Source: Oegoconia quadripuncta (Eukaryota > Arthropoda > Insecta > Lepidoptera > Autostichidae). From it: a DNA stretch of 64,000 bases. Below the pieces are notes generated by a model, which was not told the origin of the DNA, did no database searches, and saw nothing but the letters and a program-made list of their open reading frames with translations. A program made the position numbers and the translations under genes. This document shows, piece after piece, positions 39,807-49,099 of this stretch. Numbering within the stretch: position 1 is the first letter of the stretch; each line of letters begins with the position of its first letter. Location of the stretch: the NCBI GenBank assembly GCA_949316235.1, contig OX438741.1:13083124-13147123 (forward strand), read 5' to 3'.

Positions 39807-39923
39807 AATATTTTTTTTATATAAAGATTTGCTCTGATATCTCATTCTTTCACTGATATCTGATTCTTTCAGTTTACTGAAAGAATGAGATATCAGAGCA
39901 AATCTTTATATAAAAAAAATATT
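39807..39923. repeat. Perfect 46-bp inverted repeat, 25-nt spacer
   Basis: Arms 39807-39852 and 39878-39923 are exact reverse complements (including GATTTGCTCTGATATCTCAT). The spacer CTGATATCTGATTCTTTCAG.. is itself a near copy of the inner arm. A transcript would form an uninterrupted 46-bp hairpin. The flanks contain a smaller palindrome, AACGAAATTTATTTCGTT, at about 39783-39800. Confidence 0.97.
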
Positions 39924-40024
39924 TCTAATTATTTAGGTGATAAGAATGTGTGAACATGAACCGGTCGGCGATATTTAGTCTGTTACATTCCTTTTTTTTT
40001 CTCGTATCATAAATTGTGAAAATA

Positions 40025-40370
40025 CTTAGGGTTCCCGCCCACGGTCGACGATCGGTGACCGATTTTTTGTAGGAGAAAAATGGAACGTACTGATTCTAAT
40101 GTTTCAACGTCCACGTCCTACAAGAAATTGGTCACAATATCGCAGATTGTCGAATTATCGAAATGTGTTGTGATCGATTTTTTGTAGGAGAAAAATGGAA
40201 CGTACTAATTGCAATGTTTCCACCCCCACGTCCTAGAAAAAATTGGTCACAATATCGGTGATAATTTGAGGAAATTAAAGGAAAAATATATTGAGGAAAA
40301 AATCGACCCGTTTATCGGTCCTACAAGAAGTCGGTCGTGGCAAACATTTATTGAAAAGGAGCAACTGAGT
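40025..40370. repeat. 115-bp tandem pair with inverted words
   Basis: GATTTTTTGTAGGAGAAAAA, TGGAACGTACT, ACGTCCTA and TTGGTCACAATATCG occur twice, at 40061 and 40176. Within each unit GACCGATTTTTTGTAGGA and TCCTACAAGAAATTGGTC are inverted near-copies. A third CCTACAAGAAGTCGGTCGTG follows at 40319. The left edge GGGTTCCCGCCCACGG may be a transposon end, but no matching right end was found. Confidence 0.65.
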
Positions 40371-40439
40371 CTAATGCTCGTCTTCTTGAACGGTAATTTA
40401 ATCTCATGACGATTTCAGATATTATTTTTCTAACTTACG

Positions 40440-40560
40440 AAATAAAACTTTGATAATAAGTCTGATTCCTCAGATAAAAACGAGCAGGACACTCAAGGGT
40501 CGCTCTGTTTTAGATAAATATTTATACAATTTGTGAATCGATAAAACATCGGAAGAAAAA
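40440..40560 (-). mobile_element. Retroposon E fragment
   Basis: AAAACGAGCAGGACACTCAA, GGGTCGCTCTGTTTTAGATA and ACAATTTGTGAATCG resemble 38280-38345. Confidence 0.5.
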
Positions 40561-40644
40561 TAATAATTATTAGACGAATATCGCTGAGCTGAACAAGTTC
40601 CACATGCTTGATCATCAACAAAATAATAATTATTAGACGAATGT

Positions 40645-40808
40645 GTTGGTGGCAAATTTAGATAAGATGGTGATAGCTAGCCAGGCGGACATTTACTATG
40701 CCCTACCACCAACCAAACCGAGTACTTAAACATGTACCCCGCTGGGGCTCGAACCCGCCACCTCCGAATCGTAAACCTAATGCTGTTTACATTGAGCCAC
40801 GGAGGCGG
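40645..40808 (-). mobile_element. SINE-B, 5' half
   Basis: GGTGGTAGGGCAT in complement, CATGTACCCCGCTGGGGCTC, GAACCCGCCACCTCCGAATC and TTGAGCCACGGAGGCGG at the right end. Confidence 0.85.
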
Positions 40809-41319
40809 TTTTATAATAATTTATTATATAAATATCTAAGTATGAGAATAAGTATTCCAGCAACACGTCACCCCAGACTCACTTAAAATATTAAATAACT
40901 CTTAAACTACATTGGCACTAACTTTTTCCTTTTGGCACTATTTGGCACTCTTTCAGCACAGTTCTTTGATATTGTCAAAATAGCGGAAAACCTATATATA
41001 TATTCTAGCATTATGCACGTGGCTGTGTGCCAATTTATTTCTTAAAGCTTCTCTCATTAGTTCATTTCATAGTTCCAGTAACTGAAAGGTGTCTGCATTC
41101 ATTGCCATCATTTATCTTTGAAATGTTAAATGTAAAGGGCTTAACTTTTGCAATTAATATTAATTTAACAATATCGTATATGTTATCGGCAATCTGCATA
41201 ATCCGGTATTGTATAGAATACCCAGGCATTCGATAGAATGGATAAAACGTATATAATATAACGTAATGTATAAAATATCATTTATTCCAAACTTTACCTA
41301 ACTATTCTGTAGAATCGAA
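40809..41319. other. Unassigned stretch
   Basis: Nothing recognised. Confidence 0.4.
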
Positions 41320-41511
41320 GAAGTTCGATTCTTCATTCATCATCCGAACAGCCAAGGCATGGAACTCCCTTCCGGCGTCAGTCTTTCCTGAATCCTACAA
41401 CCTTGGGATCGTCAAGAGTAGAGTGAATAGGCATTTACTGGGATCGCGTGCTTCATCTTCCACCACATCGTCACTTTCTATCAGGTGAGATCGTAGTCAA
41501 ACGCTTTCCAT
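41320..41511 (+). pseudogene. LINE-2 C-terminus and 3' end
   Basis: Encodes KKFDSSFIIRTAKAWNSLPA, SVFPESYNLGIVKSRVNRHL, then the 3' terminus ATCAGGTGAGATCGTAGTCA. No A run; repeat P follows. Confidence 0.75.
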
Positions 41512-41670
41512 TACTAAAATAACCTTTTTCGTTAACCTCGTAGCAAAATATAGCCTTTTTGTATTGTTTTAAAGTTCAAATGAAAGTTACCATATCTTAA
41601 CCTTTGCAGGGATCCTGTACACACACATGGGCAGAACACGTTTAATTCTAAACTTTTTTAATTACAGAAT
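41512..41670 (+). repeat. Repeat P, second copy
   Basis: TTTCGTTAACCTCGTAGCAA, GTTCAAATGAAAGTTACCAT, GGGATCCTGTACACACACAT and TTTTTTAATTACAG match 23038-23200. Confidence 0.7.
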
Positions 41671-42204
41671 GAGCAGGCGGCAAAGATGTTCTGAATTGTA
41701 ATCTCGCGATGTGTCCTTCACCGATTCTGATGAATTTGGCATGATTATAGCTCTGGTAAAAGTATTTTATTTGTATAATTTATACTTTATCTGATCTCTT
41801 AATATACATTGATGTCTCCGACCGATTTCTACCATGGCGACCACTTTGACTCCTAATCGATTGGGCGCTAGTGCGCTGGCAATGTTAGCCATCTTCGAGC
41901 GCTAATATACATTACCTAGGCACAGTATGTAATGATTAACGATATATAAAATATTTTAAACATTACCTAGATGAACTTGCTATTATATGGAATAACTAGG
42001 TATTCTATAAATTAACTGAATTATACACTTTACCGGTGACATGTTACACTAACTCCGGATTGCTGTCATATTAGTTATGTCAAAGTTAGGATCTGGGGGA
42101 TTTCAGCTCTGATAAAAGAGCCACTGGACACGAAGTCTGAGAAATATAATAATAAAAGAAATAAGTTATAACATTAATAAATAATTTCCAGTGCTGTATG
42201 GTTT
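41671..42204. other. Unassigned stretch
   Basis: Nothing recognised. Confidence 0.4.
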
Positions 42205-42290
42205 CGGCACGTAAAAAGAATAAAACCAATCATCTCTTCCCGTGGGTGTCGTCAATGGAAACTAAGGGATTTTCCACTAAAAAACATTCT
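42205..42290 (-). repeat. Dispersed retroelement 3'-end-like repeat
   Basis: AAAAAGAATAAAACC, CATCTCTTCCCGTGGGTGTC and ACTAAGGGATTTTCCACTAA form the complement of 20395-20480. Confidence 0.5.
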
Positions 42291-42294
42291 ATAT

Positions 42295-42425
42295 ATTTAG
42301 AAGGCGAACCGTGGATGTTGTTTCGAGCATTAATCTTTTAATGGTTGGCACCTAAATGCTATAAAGACCACCCATTTGGGATAAAGGTTGCGACTTTAAG
42401 TGTGTATATAACTCGTGGAAGAACA
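42295..42425 (+). repeat. Repeat M
   Basis: GGCGAACCGTGGATGTTGTT, CTTTTAATGGTTGGCACC and GACCACCCATTTGGGAT resemble 7655-7745 and, more loosely, the 121-bp minisatellite unit. Confidence 0.5.
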
Positions 42426-42623
42426 AAAGTAGTATGTCAGGATTGTTGCAAGTAGAAATCAATAGTCTCTGCCTACGCCAACGAAGAAATTCGCCATTGT
42501 AGCCCTTCCTGTAAAATGTACTGCAAAATTTCGTCAAAAGACTGCATACCTGCCAACAGGGTAACGGTGGCCATTTAACCAATATTTTGTTTCATGTGTA
42601 AATGTCGTCACTACCTCCATATA

Positions 42624-42909
42624 TACAGGGCGTCCCACGGCTATGCCACATGGAGGGAAAGTACCTTGAATTTTGTAGATGGAACATTTTACTGAAAGAA
42701 GACATTATTTTAATTTAAAAAACAATTTAAACTGCATTCATAGATTTTTAAATAAGTACATGGTTGAACCGGGAATCGAACCCTTTATTTATAAAAAAAA
42801 AATTACCATGTAACTTTATCATACCGATCGAAAGGCTTCATCATAAGGATAATTTTTTGCTAAATAACATAGTGTCAGAAATAAAAGGAAGACCATGAAT
42901 TTTAACATT
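42624..42909 (+). repeat. Left arm of the long-TIR element
   Basis: Includes GTACCTTGAATTTTGTAGAT, CTGCATTCATAGATTTTTAA and GTTGAACCGGGAATCGAACC. It carries CCCTTTATTT where the right arm has CCATTTATTT. Confidence 0.93.
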
Positions 42910-42932
42910 TTTAATACAAAATTAATCAAATT

Positions 42933-43217
42933 TATCAAATGCTCAAAATGAGTCCCATCCTGTTCAATACAAAGTCGCACTCTTTTGATTATTTCGCTCC
43001 CTGTCGATTTTTTGATCATGTTGTGGTGGAAGAATATTATTAAGTTTAGAATAATACGTCGAAGTTCAGTTTGTAGCTCGTGGACACTTTGACACTGGTT
43101 CTCGTAAAGTAAATTTTTTACATAACCCCATAAAAAAAATCTAACGGGGTTAGATCTGGGGATCTCGGCGGCCATTTTTTCGTCCATTTGTCCCGATCCA
43201 GGAAAGAAAATGTTCAT
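42933..43217 (-). pseudogene. Mariner-like transposase C-terminal remnant
   Basis: The minus-strand frame reads RFFLWGYVKNLLYENQCQSV, then HELQTELRRII, KKSTGSEIIKRVRLCIEQDG and THFEHLI. This is the C-terminal third of a DDE transposase of the Tc1/mariner superfamily. Just upstream, the neighbouring frame reads WTKKWPPRSPDLTPLDFF, which holds the last catalytic aspartate (TPLD). The two frames meet in a run of eight T's (minus strand), so a one-base slip separates them. The N-terminal DNA-binding region and the first two catalytic residues are absent. The element cannot move itself. Confidence 0.8.
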
Positions 43218-43395
43218 TGAGATAGTCCTACTTACTAATTACGTATCTCTTTATCATTTTATCATGAACTTAAATTATAATAGGGAAATGATGCATACTT
43301 CTCGAGTGGGTAATTAGTATTAGTAATGATAATGTCAGTTGTATGTCCTTACGGCAATGTCAGCTTTTCATTTTTCTGAACAAAATTGAACATCT

Positions 43396-43680
43396 AATGT
43401 TAAAATTCATGGTCTTCCTTTTATTTCTGACAATATGTTATTTAGCAAAAAATAATCCTTATGATGAAGCCTTTCGATCGGTATGATAAAGTTACATGAT
43501 AATTTTTTTTTATAAATAAATGGTTCGATTCCCGGTTCAACCATGTACTTATTTAAAAATCTATGAATGCAGTTTAAATTGTTTTTTAAATTAAAATAAT
43601 GTCTTCTTTCAGTAAAATGTTCCATCTACAAAATTCAAGGTACTTTCCCTCCATGTGGCATAGCCGTGGGACGCCCTGTA
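43396..43680 (-). repeat. Right arm of the long-TIR element
   Basis: Inverted copy of 42624-42909. Contains ATGGTTCGATTCCCGGTTCA. Confidence 0.93.
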
Positions 43681-43815
43681 TATGTAGAAAATGATGTAAA
43701 TAACACATTAAACTAATATATTTTTCGAGTATTTAAAATTCCTTTTTATATCTACACTTAAATCAAAACACAAGATAACCCAACCACGACCAAAACGGAA
43801 CATGTGCAAGGTCGT

Positions 43816-44103
43816 CTTTTTTTTTATGCACAACGGGTTAGCACTTGACCTCAATCACACCTGATGTAAAGTGAAGATGAGGCCCAAGGTGGAAGCGTAC
43901 TGACCCGGAAACCCAAAACACAACAATGCTATTAACATTGCTGTTTGGCGGCAGATTTAGAGAAGATGGTGGTAGCTAGCCAGGCGGTCATTTGAAATGC
44001 CCTACCACCAACCAAACCGAGTACTAAACATGTACCCCGCGGGGGCTCGAACCCGCCACCTCCGAATCGTAAACCTAATGCTGTTTACATTGAGCCACGG
44101 AGG
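43816..44103 (-). mobile_element. SINE-B, near full length
   Basis: From the T run and TATGCACAACGGGTTAGCAC to ACATTGAGCCACGGAGG. It lacks the segment between CGGAAACCC and AAAACACAAC that holds the TAGCCAGTCC words. Confidence 0.88.
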
Positions 44104-44284
44104 TATCATAGGATACATTTTATGGTGAAAAATTCAACATGGCGTCCGCAAAACACAAAATATGCTGTCGAGTTTTTTAGTATTTAAATAACTGAAATAG
44201 TTATTTTATAATACTAAACTAGGGGATAAGTTCTTAGTCAAGTTCCATGAAAGTCGGTTGAGCCGTTTCGAAGTTATTTTCGTA
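44104..44284. other. Unassigned short stretch
   Basis: GATAAGTTCTTAGTCAAGTT, then GGTTGAGCCGTTTCGAAGTT, may be the outer part of repeat L. Confidence 0.35.
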
Positions 44285-44470
44285 TTAAAGCAGTCTTTCA
44301 ATGAGGTATTTTGGGCGAGAAGATATTGCACAATTTCCCGAAGACTGTCCATCCGACCTAAATTCGACGATTGGCTTCTGTCTCGAAGTTGGACTTATCC
44401 AGTCGCATCTCTTGTTCTTAAAGACGTACTCGTCTACAACTTCGAGGATGCAGTTCCCAACTAATGATGG
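44285..44470. repeat. Repeat L, uninterrupted copy
   Basis: GAGAAGATATTGCACAATTT, CTGTCCATCCGA, CTCGAAGTTGGACTTATCC and GACGTACTCGTCTACAACTT provide the empty-site reference for the interrupted copy at 1925-2450. No coding motif seen on either strand. Confidence 0.55.
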
Positions 44471-44684
44471 TGTGGGCACGACATGGATTCTAGATTTTGC
44501 GTGTTGGCCAAGTTCATCTTATTGTTTGGTGTACTGATTAGAAACTGATTATGCAATCATCCATCTGGTATCCATAATATAAGCCAAGCCATAAGATATC
44601 CATCCATTCATTCATCCAATCATTCATTATATTTATTTATATTTATTTATCTCAGCATGAGTTATAATTACCTATTAACTACAA

Positions 44685-44790
44685 TCAGTAATAGGCATAT
44701 ACTGAGATCGCGCGATTCATTTCCGACCACATCGTCACTTTTCATCAGATGAGATTGTGGTCAAACGGGTATCCACTTAATCATATATAA
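44685..44790 (+). mobile_element. LINE-2 3' end
   Basis: AATAGGCATATACTGAGATC, CGACCACATCGTCAC, ATCAGATGAGATTGTGGTCA. About 100 bp, no coding motif left. Confidence 0.65.
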
Positions 44791-45714
44791 ATAAATATAT
44801 TAGGCCCTTACCTATGAAATTGGCGTTTTGTCTGAAGAATTTCATTAAGACTGTTTTCTCCATACAAACATTTTTGACTTTTTTTTGGGAACGGAAAATC
44901 CAAATTTAATTAAACTTTGTGTGTATTATCGGATAATATTAAGTTAAGTAAAGGCAGCGTTAATTTTAAAAATTAACCGCTTTATAAAAGTTTCAGCGAA
45001 ACTAAGAAATGATTATGGGAAGCACATGAAAAGAGCTCTGTTCAAATTTTTTTATTATGTGATTTAGAACAGAAATTAAAAAATATTTCATGTGAAACCT
45101 TGAAATAATATTCCATTTTCCAAATAAAAAACAAATTTGGATATAGCTTTGAGAATCGCAGGAATTGGTACATATGATTAACGAAGAAAAAAAACTCCAA
45201 TTTCATAGGTGAAGACCCAATATATTTTTTTAGTTTTTATTAAGCAAAGCATTACGACATAAAACTCTCTCTAAACTCTAAAGGCGAAAACAATCGAATG
45301 ACCTAACAATGTCAGTATATTCCTACAATTCCCAGTTCCCTCGGGTACACAATAACAGGTCAACTACTACACTTACACCACACGATATCCTAACACTACC
45401 CTCACTATTCAAACTCAAACAATTGTGCGCCCCCTGGCGGTTAATTAGCGCCCCTTGTTCCACAATTAAGAGTCACAACGAGCGTCACTTTCACGTGATC
45501 CTAACGAACTGATTGTACCTTTTTGCTTGTTATAACAAGGATGTGGGCTGAGATACGTGGTTGCGTGCGATAGCGATTTACGTAGCGATTTATGAAGCGA
45601 TATTATCGTGGGAATTAAATAGAGGAAAGCGGTTCGGATGTAACGGAAATGTATTTTAAATATTGACATAAATTCTATATCTTTACTTTATATATTGCTA
45701 CAATTCTCGGGCCG
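44791..45714. other. Unassigned stretch
   Basis: No element recognised. Confidence 0.4.
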
Positions 45715-46127
45715 TTCCTGTATATATTAATGACTTACCGAATTGCATAGACGGGCAACCATAAGATAACAATATTTGCTGATGACACTTCTTTGCTATT
45801 CAAAGTTAAAAGAAGACAGACATCTTTTGACAACGTAAATAATGCTATCTCTAAGGTGGTTGAGTGGTCCACATCAAATAATCTACTCCTTAATGAGAAA
45901 AAACCCAAATGTATAAAGTTTTCACTACCAAATGTCAAACAGATAGCCACTACTGTGTTAGTAAAAGACGAAGAGTTGGAACTTGTGGACACTACTTAAT
46001 TCATAGGTATTACATTGGATAAAGGACTGCAGTGGGGTCCACATATCGATAAGTTAGCGAAGCGCCTCAGTTCTACAGTGTTTGCGATTAAAAAAGTACG
46101 TTATTTAACCGATGTGGATACCGCGAG
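45715..46127 (+). pseudogene. Non-LTR reverse transcriptase core fragment
   Basis: Encodes (with frame breaks) GPFLYI, INDLPNCID, the catalytic ITIFADDTSLLF, AISKVVEWSTSNNLLLNEKK, a stop at 45997-45999, then FIGITLDKGLQWGPHIDKLA, KRLSSTVFAIKKVRYLTDVD. The order (FADD, then GITLD..LQW..HI) fits palm and thumb of a non-LTR reverse transcriptase. The copy ends in a snap-back hairpin at 46101-46160. The C-terminus at 53942-54163 may belong to the same family. Confidence 0.82.
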
Positions 46128-46160
46128 ACCAGCCGCGCGTTATCCACATCGGTTAAATAA
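46101..46160. repeat. Perfect 20-bp inverted duplication of LINE coding sequence
   Basis: TTATTTAACCGATGTGGATA (46101-46120, within the RYLTDVD codons) is followed after 20 nt by its exact reverse complement at 46141-46160, then TAAATAAATAAAT. Confidence 0.95.
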
Positions 46161-46202
46161 ATAAATAAATAACTGAAATAAACCATTATATTTTTACCAT
46201 AA

Positions 46203-46407
46203 ATCTCAGATAACCGAAAGACAATAATGCTATTATCGTTGCTATTTGACGGCAGACTTAGATAAGATGGTGGTAGCTACCCAGGCGGACATTTAAAATA
46301 CCCTAGCACCAACCAAACCGAGTAGTAAACACGTACTCCGCTGGGGATCGAACCCATGACCTCCGATTCGTAAACCCTATGTTGTTTACATTGAGCCACG
46401 GAGGCGG
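46203..46407 (-). mobile_element. SINE-B, 5' two thirds
   Basis: Minus strand from CTCAGATAACCG to ACATTGAGCCACGGAGGCGG. Box B region reads CATGGGTTCGATCCCCAGCG in complement. Confidence 0.85.
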
Positions 46408-46447
46408 TTAATTAAAACCTCTTTTTTACCATTGAACCATTTAATCA

Positions 46448-46480
46448 TATAAAGAAAGAAAGAAAGAAAGAAATCATTTA
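46448..46480. repeat. AAAG microsatellite
   Basis: AAAGAAAGAAAGAAAGAAAG, then AAATCATTTATTGTCACAAC. It probably marks the tail of a minus-strand retroposon whose body was not recognised. Confidence 0.65.
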
Positions 46481-46702
46481 TTGTCACAACATTATTTGCG
46501 CAAATGTTAAGTATACATTAGGTACTTACATTAGTAAATACAGAACTAACTGCTGCTCAGCGCTGTTTTCAACCAAACCCCCTTATTGAATTTACTGGTC
46601 GACGTTTTGCTCGTGTGACGGGTGGCCTAAGGTGCATTGTCTATAAACTTAATATTGTGTGTGTACGTGTGATGTGTTGTGGAATTATGTATTTATTTAT
46701 TA

Positions 46703-46880
46703 TTGAAAGAAAGAAAGAAAGAAAGAAATTTTTATTTAAACCCATCTCATGACACAAACAATCAGGTACAAATATTACAACAGTCGAGACACATACAAAA
46801 AATAACATTCTGTTTGCCATCTAATTGTCGGTGTCGCAAGGTGGAGTCAAAAAGGTCTCCAACTCAGCATGGGTTGTAGC
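46703..46880 (-). mobile_element. Retroposon G, uninterrupted
   Basis: Tail GAAAGAAAGAAAGAAAGAAA at left, then TAAACCCATCTCATGACACA, GTTTGCCATCTAATTGTCGG and AACTCAGCATGGGTTG. Serves as the empty-site copy for 34310-34745. Confidence 0.75.
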
Positions 46881-47983
46881 CGTTCACTACAACGCTGGTT
46901 TTCAGTGGAGCCTCCAAATGACGCACGGACACTGGTCAACAAATGTACATACAAATAACAATTACAATTAATAGGAGTAATCAGCAAGATGCGATGAGAG
47001 GATACATACGTATATACATCTCTTTCTCTCAATAATAAAATGATCTCCTTAACAACAATACACCCTATTATATAAACAAACCTACTTGTTATAGAAACAG
47101 TATTATGAGTAAATAATGAGTAAATAAAATAATAATAATATATACATAACATACAAACATAACCTATTGTAATTTCCGGCAGTCAACGTGAGAAAGACAC
47201 TAGCTTTACATGGTCAATATCGTCATTCATTCATTAGACAGAGAAAACTCGCTCCATAGACAAAGAAAACCGTTATGTAATTCACAACCCACCTATCCGA
47301 GTCATTAGTAAATTTTGCTGTCAGTTGTGTGCTCCGCTAGGTGTAATAATGTTCTGTGGTTGTGTGCCTCATAAGAAAAATGGAGGAATTACAATTGTTA
47401 CCAATAAATTAAAAAATAAATAAATAGCAGAGTATATGTATATGTATATAAATTTAAATTAATTATAGATAAGAAAAGATAAGGTCAAATCATCAATTAA
47501 TAACAAACACCGAATGGAATAGATATTTTGTGGCAGTACCTAGGTCGACGAAAACATGGGACAATTACATAAGGTGGCTGGTTTACTGTTAGGTGTCACC
47601 AACTGAACCATCTGCTAGGTGTTAAATACATCACGAAGAAGGTATGTATTTCGGTTACTTTTTTGCACTCTCAATAAGTAATCCCTTAGCTTCAATTTAA
47701 AATTTCTAACATTTTTGTTTTTTTTTTTTTTCTGCCTTTTGCCTTTTGTTTTTCTTGAGTTTAATTTTGTAAAAATATGAAATATCTATTCAAGGGGTAA
47801 GATGCGAATTTGTGGTAGGACAAAGGGTTCGTCCGGTTACAGGTTAAGGCACGTAAGGCAACACTTACAGTAGGCAGTAAAATAACGACTGGTAAAATAA
47901 GGGCAAATAAATGAGAAGCGAGCACATAACGGGGAACGTGGGGTGGCTCTTAAAATGCTGCTTTTCACTGAAGTATAAAGTTA
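46881..47983. other. Unassigned stretch
   Basis: No element or gene recognised. A T run lies at about 47717-47732. The minus-strand frame at 46847-47152 has no domain. Confidence 0.4.
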
Positions 47984-48120
47984 AATAATAAATAAATATT
48001 TCGGATACTTACACCAATCATCTAGTCCCAAACTAAGCAAAGCTTGTACTATGGATACTAGATAATGGATAAACATACGTAAATATTTACATGAACATCC
48101 TTGACTCGAGAATAAATTTA
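47984..48120 (-). mobile_element. SINE-A, 3' part
   Basis: TTACACCAATCATCTAGTCC, AACTAAGCAAAGCTTGTACT, ATAATGGATAAACATACG, CCTTGACTCGAGAATAAAT. The head is missing at right. Confidence 0.8.
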
Positions 48121-48374
48121 TTTAAGTCATTTTAAAGAAAGAAATCTATCAAATTAACAAGTACGATGATTGTAAACGGACAAAAATCACCGGGCCATCG
48201 ATGTAGAAGGGCATTTGAAAGGGTTATAACTCCTTATTGAATTTTCACTTCTGAGCCATGTGTACAAACCGTATTCGAAGAAGAGGGTAATCACGAATAG
48301 TTGCACATAACTTTGATGATTTATTCTTCAGAACAAGATAGTTTCCGAAAAGATTAATACCATAGACCATAGAT
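48121..48374. other. Unassigned short stretch
   Basis: Nothing recognised. Confidence 0.35.
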
Positions 48375-48612
48375 TAGTAAGTTGAAGTGGAAGGTCAGGG
48401 CACATGGTTCGAAGAACTGATGGCCAGTGGGGCATTAAGTTATTGGAGACCATGCACCGGCAAATGTACCGTAGGACGCCCACACACAACTGATGAACGT
48501 CGGGGCGAAGTTGCTGGATACAAGCCGCGTCCAATGAGTCGCGCTTTTGGTAATCTATGGTGGAGGCCTATGTTCAGCAGTGGACGTCCTGTGGCTGATA
48601 TGATGATAAAAT
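48375..48612 (+). pseudogene. RTE-like LINE C-terminus, decayed
   Basis: DNA-level match to the RTE terminus: CGAAGAACTGATGGCCAGTG, TGGAGACCATGCACCGGCAA, TATGGTGGAGGCCTATGTTC, AGCAGTGGACGTCCTGTGGC, TGATATGATGAT. Frames are broken by several stops. Confidence 0.72.
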
Positions 48613-49099
48613 ATCTTTATAATACTATATAATTTCACGGAACAATTAATGTATACATCCACCTTATTGAATGGAGTAAAAGGTGGAACACGATTTCCAT
48701 GCCCCGAGCTTATAATAGACCTCAGCTGACAATTTAAGAGCTAGTGTCGATTTATCCATATTAAATGTTAGTCGACAAAGTATTTTTAGTTAGTACTTAT
48801 AAGTACATAAAGAGTCTACGTCGTGAGAAAACGATCAGTTACATTAATGAGCAGTCGCGTAACTTTTCGTAGCAATGTGTGGCAATATTGCGAAATTTCA
48901 TTCACCGCGGCGAAATATTCACACGACTACGACAAAAGGTAATTAAAGGTTGCTATCATTATTAAAGGCAATCATGTTTCTAGAAAGTTTTGAACTGGAT
49001 ATAAAAACGATATTAACCTTCTGTTAATAGACACTTCATTGCACCCTTTGAGTACAGCCAGGAGATCCTATTTCCCTGTGCAATATTGGAGTAAGCTTA
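48613..49099. other. Unassigned stretch
   Basis: Nothing recognised. Confidence 0.4.

Larger units (their letters stand above)
42624..43680 (-). mobile_element. Mariner-like element with about 286-bp terminal inverted repeats
   Basis: Ends TACAGGGCGTCCCACGG (42624) and CCGTGGGACGCCCTGTA (43680), flanked on both sides by TA (42622-42623, 43681-43682). The inverted repeats span 42624-42909 and 43396-43680 and differ by four substitutions and one base in an A/T run. The 486-bp centre encodes a C-terminal transposase remnant on the minus strand. The near identity of the arms suggests a young insertion or ongoing gene conversion. Each arm contains GGTTCGATTCCCGGTTCAA-type text resembling a polymerase III box B. 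Most mariners have inverted repeats near 30 bp, so these are unusually long. Confidence 0.9.

Noticed and set aside
42705..42790. tRNA gene inside the long-TIR element
   Set aside because: Only a box B-like T-arm with flanking CCATG is visible. No box A or cloverleaf could be built.
46841..47152. 101-codon minus-strand frame
   Set aside because: AT-rich, partly overlaps retroposon G, and no motif is visible.
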